Part shown: in pieces, positions 58,661 through 64,000 of the stretch
Numbering within the stretch: position 1 is the stretch's first letter
Layout of the letters: every line of letters begins with the position of its first letter
Assembly (NCBI RefSeq): GCF_029962835.1
Contig: NC_080578.1
Coordinates: 48,167,001 to 48,231,000, forward strand
DNA from: Magnolia sinica
Lineage: Eukaryota; Streptophyta; Magnoliopsida; Magnoliales; Magnoliaceae
Direction of reading: 5' to 3'
Length of the DNA stretch: 64,000 bases
Translations under genes and position numbers: made by a program
Notes under the pieces: model-generated
What the model was told of the DNA's origin: nothing
The model's database searches: none
Seen by the model: the letters and a program-made list of their open reading frames with translations, nothing else

Positions 58661-58975
58661 AATGATACATACGGGGTTGAAATTAGCTATGAGAAAGCAT
58701 GGAAAGGTAAGGAGATCGCAAGAGAAGAAATCTTGGGATCTTACAAAGAGTCTTATAATGAACTTTCAACATATCTTCATGAGTTGAGAAATGTAAATTT
58801 AGGGACTGTGACAGAATCACATATGAACGAAGAAACAAGTAATTTTGAAAGATGCTTCATTGCAATTGGACAGTGCATCCAAAGCCTCCAGCTGCATATT
58901 TAAAGGGTTTTGTGTATTGATGCAGCATATTTGACATGAAGGTACAAGGGTTTCTTTAAACTCATTGCATAGCAA
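58661..58975 (+). pseudogene. MULE (mudrA-type) transposase remnant
   Basis: Plus-strand frame: NDTYGVEISYEKAWKGKEIA, then SYNELSTYLHELRNVNLGTV, FERCFIAIGQCIQSLQ, a stop at about 58900, then RVLCIDAAYLT, another stop, RYKGF. This is the usual N-terminal approach to the MULE transposase domain, with the first catalytic Asp in VLCIDAAYLT. The remaining catalytic residues and the zinc-finger end are missing. It lies 5 kb outside the large MULE and is in frame for about 80 codons before the first stop. It is a fossil, not a source of active transposase. Confidence 0.75.
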
Positions 58976-59700
58976 AAAAGACCCATCAGTCATGGAACTC
59001 AATAAAGGATATCTTTTGTAAATGGCATGGAACCAAGTCGTGCTCTACTAATAGTTACATCATATTTAAAAACTTAGTATAGGAAAATATTGATAAAGGC
59101 CTCCTCAAGTTTTTTGGTAAAGAAGCCATGGGCGTTGACTAGGATCTATTCCCAATGATGGCCCCAATCAACAACATCTCGACTGGCATCAAAATAGCCA
59201 CTCCACAAATTAAGAAAAAAACCATCCCAACCTGACCTATAGGGGATTCGGTAAATCGTGGAGTCACCATCAGTCGAATTATTTGATTTCACTCCTCCAC
59301 AAGGAGGTAAGGGAAATCTGTACCAATAAAAGACGGATGACCAAATCACTCTTTATGGACAATGCTCCACGTGAACAAGGATGTAGGAGGGGCGATGAAG
59401 ACTAAGACCCTAAACAGAAGGTCACTACGAACCCCATACTAGGTGACTAAGGGACAACTGCCCATCCAACAACATTTGAGTATGGCATACGAACGTGAAG
59501 AATCAAGAGGTCAATCTGAACCGACAACCATTCATGAAAACACGTGATGAGAGAAACAGGATCGGGTTCTTAACAACCACGATCCTAGGATTCATAGTTA
59601 CCCATGGGATGCACCCATGATGCGAATCGAGACGCAACCCAAGTATGATCGACCGGCTAAACCCAAGATATTTAACCAACCGAGGCATTTATTGACTAAT
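58976..59700. other. Unassigned sequence between transposase remnant and Tat-like element
   Basis: No clear domain. The part after about 59350 may be decayed gag of the element that follows. Short minus-strand frames at 59146-59349 and 59503-59688 have no recognised similarity. Confidence 0.35.
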
Positions 59701-60058
59701 GGACCATTGCCATCCATTGTAAGTTTTCTTGGATTCTCTAAGGTATAACCTGTACTCAAAGGCAATGATTACAGCGACAAAGTGCGGAAGCTAGAGTGTT
59801 TGCTATTACTGCTCGAATAAATTAAACACAAAAATACGCAGCCGGTTAAAGAAAGACTCATACTGCGAACCCATTCGAACCACTACTCCTCATGACACTC
59901 TTATGAAAAACGACCTGGAAGACTACTACACTAATATTGGGAAAGATACAGAGGTTGAGGAGTCATTCCAAGGGTCCGTAAGTGCAGAAGATTTCATGTA
60001 AGAAGTAGATCCTCAAGTCGTAGCAGCTTTAAGAAAAAAAAAAAAGCTCGGAACAATA

Positions 60059-60744
60059 ATGATGTTTGGGACCATGCCGCCTATCACCTTCAGCTGCAAC
60101 ATGGCCTTCATTCTTCTGATAAGGTTACAAGCACGGGTAGGTCAACTGGATCACATAGCTAGAGATGTTCAAGGGGAGGCTTCAACCATATTCAACGTTG
60201 AAGCTTATGCACTTGCCCGGGATCAAAAATGTAATGACCCAACCTATTGAGGAAGAAGGGAGTCATGCCGAACTTAGCACAACCTATAGGTTCTGAGGTT
60301 CCAATGATTGACCAATATCACATGGCTAGGGGGCCCGTCTACATTGATGATACTGGAGGTGTTCAAAGACTGATCTTCACAAAATCCCTATAAGCATTAT
60401 TTAAATACCTCAGACCCCTTTCCGTGTCCACGGACATGGATGAATATCCTTTATCTCGCATCATGGTAGACAATGGGGCTATCATCAATATTATGTCAAT
60501 GACAATGGTTAAAAAGCTCAAGAAGTTGGCTGATGACCTATTGCCCACTAAAGTTATAGTATCAAGATTCATAAAAGTCATTACCAATACAAAAGGAATA
60601 CTCGATGTGGAATTGCAAGTTGACAGCAATAAGATTATGGTGGCATTTTCATCATCAAGCCAACCACCAACTACTGTGGGCTCCTCAAAAGAGATTAGAT
60701 CCATTCCAATTGATGCATCCCCTCATGACTGCGCCAGTTCTTAA
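60059..60744 (+). pseudogene. Tat-like gag-end and protease
   Basis: 60059-60247 is open (MMFGTMPPITFSCNMAFILL...). After breaks, 60424-60744 encodes EYPLSRIMVDNGAIINIMSM followed by MVKKLKKLADDLLPTKVIVS, the Tat-type aspartic protease core with DNGA as active-site box, followed by a mutated end. The minus-strand fragment at 17719-17907 carries the homologous VLVDNGALANF. Confidence 0.72.
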
Positions 60745-61233
60745 ATTTTCGAAGTGGATCTAAAGCAGAGATCGTTTAGGCCGAAAAACAACCATTAAGG
60801 TATATTCAAATCTGGCCGAGGCAAAATTCTATAGTGGAAGGTTTGTTCCAGTGTGCATGATCAGCTAAGATAAGAACAATTGACGAATTGGAGTAACGAT
60901 TATAGTGGATCCCTCACAAGAACTGAATGCACTTATCGCAAGTAGCCCAGATTGAGAGTGGGATTCCCTAGCCACAAGGGTCAATCCGACTAAAACAGAG
61001 GCCAAATTAGACGCCCAAGTAAGCAGCATGACCACAATACTAGAGAACTTCCTATTGGAAATAATTTCTAGACGAATTCTGAATTGAGCCTGCCCTCCGG
61101 TCATTACATTAAAAGGTTGGCTTATGGTGCCAACCATTGCTACATTTAAGGAGTCCCTAGAGTCCTCTGAGGAGCTGAATGCAATTACCCCATATTGGCG
61201 ACAACCTTAATACTTTATTGAGGAGGTTTCCTA

Positions 61234-61920
61234 ATGGATCTTAGCAATGAAAAAGGGGAAAAGGCCAAAATCATGGAGGGTTTCAAGCCATTTAAGCAGA
61301 CGACAAGAAGGATGACTCCTAAAGTCACCCTTAAAATCAAGGAAGAGATCAAAAGACTATCGAATGTTAGGTTCATCAAGCTGAACAGGTATGTTGATTG
61401 GATCTTGAATATAGTTCTGATAATCAAGAAGAACAGAAAGTTGAGGGTCTGCATCTACTTTAAAATTTTGAACTTTGCAATCCCAAAAGACGAATACTCG
61501 ATGCCAATAGCAGATCAGCTAATTGATAGGGCTATGGAACACGAAATCATGCCCTTCATGGATGACGATTCCAGTTACAATCAAATCTTCATCACTGAAG
61601 AGGATGTCTCGAGGACATTATTTCGATATCCGGGGGCAATTGGGACCTACTGTTGGGTTGTTCGAGCTAAAAAAACACAAGCGCCACTTATCAAAGGGCA
61701 ATGAATATCATTTTTCATGACATAATTGGCAAATTCATGAAATTCTACATCGATGATATTATGGTGAAATTAGTTGATCTAGGCAACCATTTTTACAATC
61801 TAAGAAGGTCTTTTGAATGCATAAGGAAACATAAATTGAAAATGAATCCTCTTAAGTGTGCCTTTAGGATTTCTAGTGAATTTATTTTTATGATTTCTTG
61901 TCCATTAGCAAAGCATTGAG
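61234..61920 (+). pseudogene. Tat-like reverse transcriptase
   Basis: EGFKPFKQTTRRMTPKVTLK opens the RT, then RVCIYFKILNFAIPKDEYSM, FMDDDSSYNQIFITEEDVS and FRYPGAIGTY. A frameshift near 61690 moves to the frame with NIIFHDIIGKFMKFYIDDIM, the catalytic YIDD at 61746-61757, and HKLKMNPLKCAF. Later RT and connection motifs to 62100 have further stops. Confidence 0.82.
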
Positions 61921-62734
61921 GTTTATAAAAATAAGGCATGGGCAATCTTGAAAACGACATCTCCTAAAAATAAAAATAAATTACAAAGGTTCATTAACCA
62001 AGTAAATTTCTTGTGCTGATTCATCTCGAACTCTTTAGGGAAGATTGGCCATTTTTCATCATTAATCAAGCTGAAAGATGGCCATGAATTCATCTGGAAA
62101 CTAGAGCATCAGGCCACTTTTGACTAGTATTTCATGAAACCCCCTATATTAATCCCTCTAAGAAAAGAAAGGTCGTTCCGTATGTACATCTCAACCATAG
62201 AGAAGTCAGTCAAAGTGTTCCCCGCATAAGAAAACATTGACAGAAAAGAGAAGGTCATTTATTATTTGTTCAAAACTCTACACAATGTCAAATGGAAGGC
62301 TTTGGTCATCAAAAAGTTCTGTCTAGCATTGTTCTTTGCTGCAGCTAGGCTTCATCACTATTTGATACTGATACAATTTATGTCATTTCATTGATTGATC
62401 TAATCAAGTACATGCTCACGTGAACGATCTTGTGAGGAAGGATCAGAAAGTGGATTTTGTCTTTATCAGAGTTTTCCTTCTAGTATGTCTCCTAAAAGGC
62501 AGTAAAAGGCCAAGCTTTAGTAGATTTCCTGGCCGACCACCCTATGCAAGTGAACAATCATATTACAATAGAGGAATTTAAGATCCATGTCATCCACATG
62601 GTTCCATGATGGCTCACAATTGATGGACCATAGACGTAGCATTCTTTTGAAGCAAGAAAAATCATAATTTCTCCCATTGAGAAGAGGGGAGATTATACAT
62701 TTTAGCTTGAATTCAACTCATGAACCAACCAGGT

Positions 62735-62990
62735 TAAGTATGAAACACTGATAATCGGCCTAGAAATTCTACTGGAATTAGGGGCCAAAAGCATTGAGGT
62801 CATTAGTGACTATCTATTGGTCCTAAATCAGCTCGCAGGGAAATATAAGTGCACAAGTTGGACAGTATTGCCTTATTACGGGACAACAATACAACTATTA
62901 GATGATTTCAATAATGTTACTCTGGGGTATGTTCCTTAAGAGTTCAATGAAGATGCCAACGAGGTGGCACAAATTGCAATAGGTCCGAAG
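62735..62990 (+). pseudogene. Tat-like additional (archaeal-type) RNase H
   Basis: YETLIIGLEILLELGAKSIE, then VISDYLLVLNQLAGKYKC and LDDFNNVTLGYVP, then NEDANEVAQIA. This second RNase H is a hallmark of Tat-lineage elements. Stops are present after GYVP. Confidence 0.72.
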
Positions 62991-63249
62991 CTCCCAAAGG
63001 GATTGTATAAGAGGTTTCTTACAATACAAAAGCAATCATTACCTGTAACACAATAGAGATATTTTTTGGTTAAGATAGCATCATTGGAGCTCTCAGTCGA
63101 TGACTGGCAGCTTTCAATTATTCAATACCTGATGAGGACAAGCATAAGAACCAACATATCAATGTGATGGATCTCTCTGTATTATTTAATCATGGACAAT
63201 GATTTATACAAAAAATGGGCTAACAGTCTTATTCTAAAATGTTTAGGGG

Positions 63250-63640
63250 ACATAAAGCCATGGTGGTCTTGAATGAAGTACACGACAACATATGTGGGGC
63301 TCACCAGGCATGGTTATTACTGGCCAACAGTCTAGAGAGATTCCATGAAGTATGCAAATGAATGCTAAGCATGTCAAAGGCACAATCCGTCGCAACATGT
63401 CCCAATATTAGAGCTTCATCCGATTGTGAAGCCATGACCTTTTTGAGGTTAAGCCATATGTGTGTGTGTGTGTGTGCGCGCGCGCGCCTTCTTTGAAATA
63501 GCAGAGTCACATCATCCTAGTAATAGATTATTTCACCAAATGGGTAGAGACGTGTCTGAAAGGAGTTAGATTGGTAAAATTTATGGATTTTATCAAGGAA
63601 CACATCATCCACCAGTTCATCATTCCTAAGATGATCACAG
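63250..63640 (+). pseudogene. Tat-like integrase N-terminal part
   Basis: The zinc finger is recognisable across frames: EVHDNICGAHQ, YYWPTV, KYANEC.ACQRHNPSQ. A (GT)n(GC)n microsatellite at 63457-63488 breaks the sequence. The core then starts LVIDYFTKWVETCLKGVRLV with the first catalytic Asp and HIIHQFIIPKMITEG. Beyond 63700 the frame is lost. Confidence 0.72.
63457..63488. repeat. (GT)n(GC)n microsatellite inside the integrase remnant
   Basis: About nine GT units followed by six GC units, at the junction between zinc finger and catalytic core. Confidence 0.9.
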
Positions 63641-64000
63641 AGGGCATACATAACCTCACAAAGAACAAGTATTGGAATGATGCTTTTTACACTAACATAT
63701 GGACATGACACGATGTTACCTTTGGAGGTTAATATTTCCTCGTTATGGATATCATATCAACATAAGCTAACCCCTGTAGAATTTACCGAGTCCACACTTA
63801 TGGAGTTGGAAGAGCTGGATAGTGTATGATTGTAGGCCTTAGACAATTTTAGGTTTATAAACTCAAAGTTGCTAGAGCCTAAAATAAGAAGATAAATTGG
63901 AAAAAGTTTTGTTGAAGGAGGAATAGTGTAAAAAATTAAGTTACCAATCGCATCAAAGGATGAGAAATATGGTAAGTAGTCGGCAACATGGGAAGGACCA

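Larger units (their letters stand above)
59700..64000 (+). mobile_element. Tat-like Ty3/gypsy element, degenerate, open at the window end
   Basis: Plus strand: gag-end/protease (60059-60744), RT (61234-61920), RNase H remnants (about 62100-62480), the extra 'archaeal-type' RNase H (62735-62990) and integrase (63250 onward). Protease, RT, RNase H, extra RNase H, integrase is the arrangement of the Tat lineage. The start is uncertain, no LTR is visible, and the 3' end is outside the window. Confidence 0.75.

Overview
This is a plant nuclear window made almost entirely of nested transposable elements, with one recognisable host gene. The elements are angiosperm types: Sirevirus-like Ty1/copia, Tekay-like Ty3/gypsy chromovirus, Tat-like Ty3/gypsy with an extra RNase H, Mutator-like DNA elements and many MITEs. 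The dense 'gtggggcccacc...catcatggtggg' MITE family reminds me of magnoliid genomes, but that is an impression and not evidence. I saw no rRNA, tRNA or CRISPR.

Layout. (1) 1-12980, minus strand: two decayed Sirevirus-like copia elements of one family lie head to tail. They are joined by a deletion that fuses the accessory ORF of the upstream element, in frame, to the gag of the downstream one. (2) 12981-16857: solo LTR of a large-LTR family ('family A'). (3) 16858-20316: copia-LTR-like sequence, a minus-strand Tat-like gag/protease fragment and a MITE. (4) 20317-53609: a Mutator-like element with a perfect 9-bp target duplication (CCCAAGAAA). It carries a nest: family A solo LTR (20337-42669, TSD GTGAA/GTGGA), inside it a complete Tekay-like gypsy element (22343-38687, TSD TTAGG), and inside the 3' LTR of that element an opposite-orientation solo LTR of the same Tekay family (33173-36240, TSD GCTTC). 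The rest of the MULE holds two different 21-bp minisatellites and probably another solo LTR. (5) 53619-58070: MITEs around a single intact gene, a 112-codon LSU (RESPONSE TO LOW SULFUR)-like protein at 55828-56166. Its promoter has an exact match to the sulfur-deficiency UPE-box, a GAGAC core and a TATA box. (6) 58661-58975: MULE transposase remnant. (7) About 59700-64000: decayed plus-strand Tat-like gypsy element running off the window.

Two observations stand out. One accessory protein (basic N-terminus, conserved globular region with an 'LHxIFxxNVYxR' core, acidic linker, short coiled coil) is encoded by the copia elements 3' of pol and by the unrelated Tekay-like element 5' of gag. Separately, the LSU-like gene keeps a very well preserved nutrient-response promoter although transposons lie on both sides. 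All retroelement coding regions here are broken by stops or frameshifts, so any product would have to come from intact relatives elsewhere in the genome.
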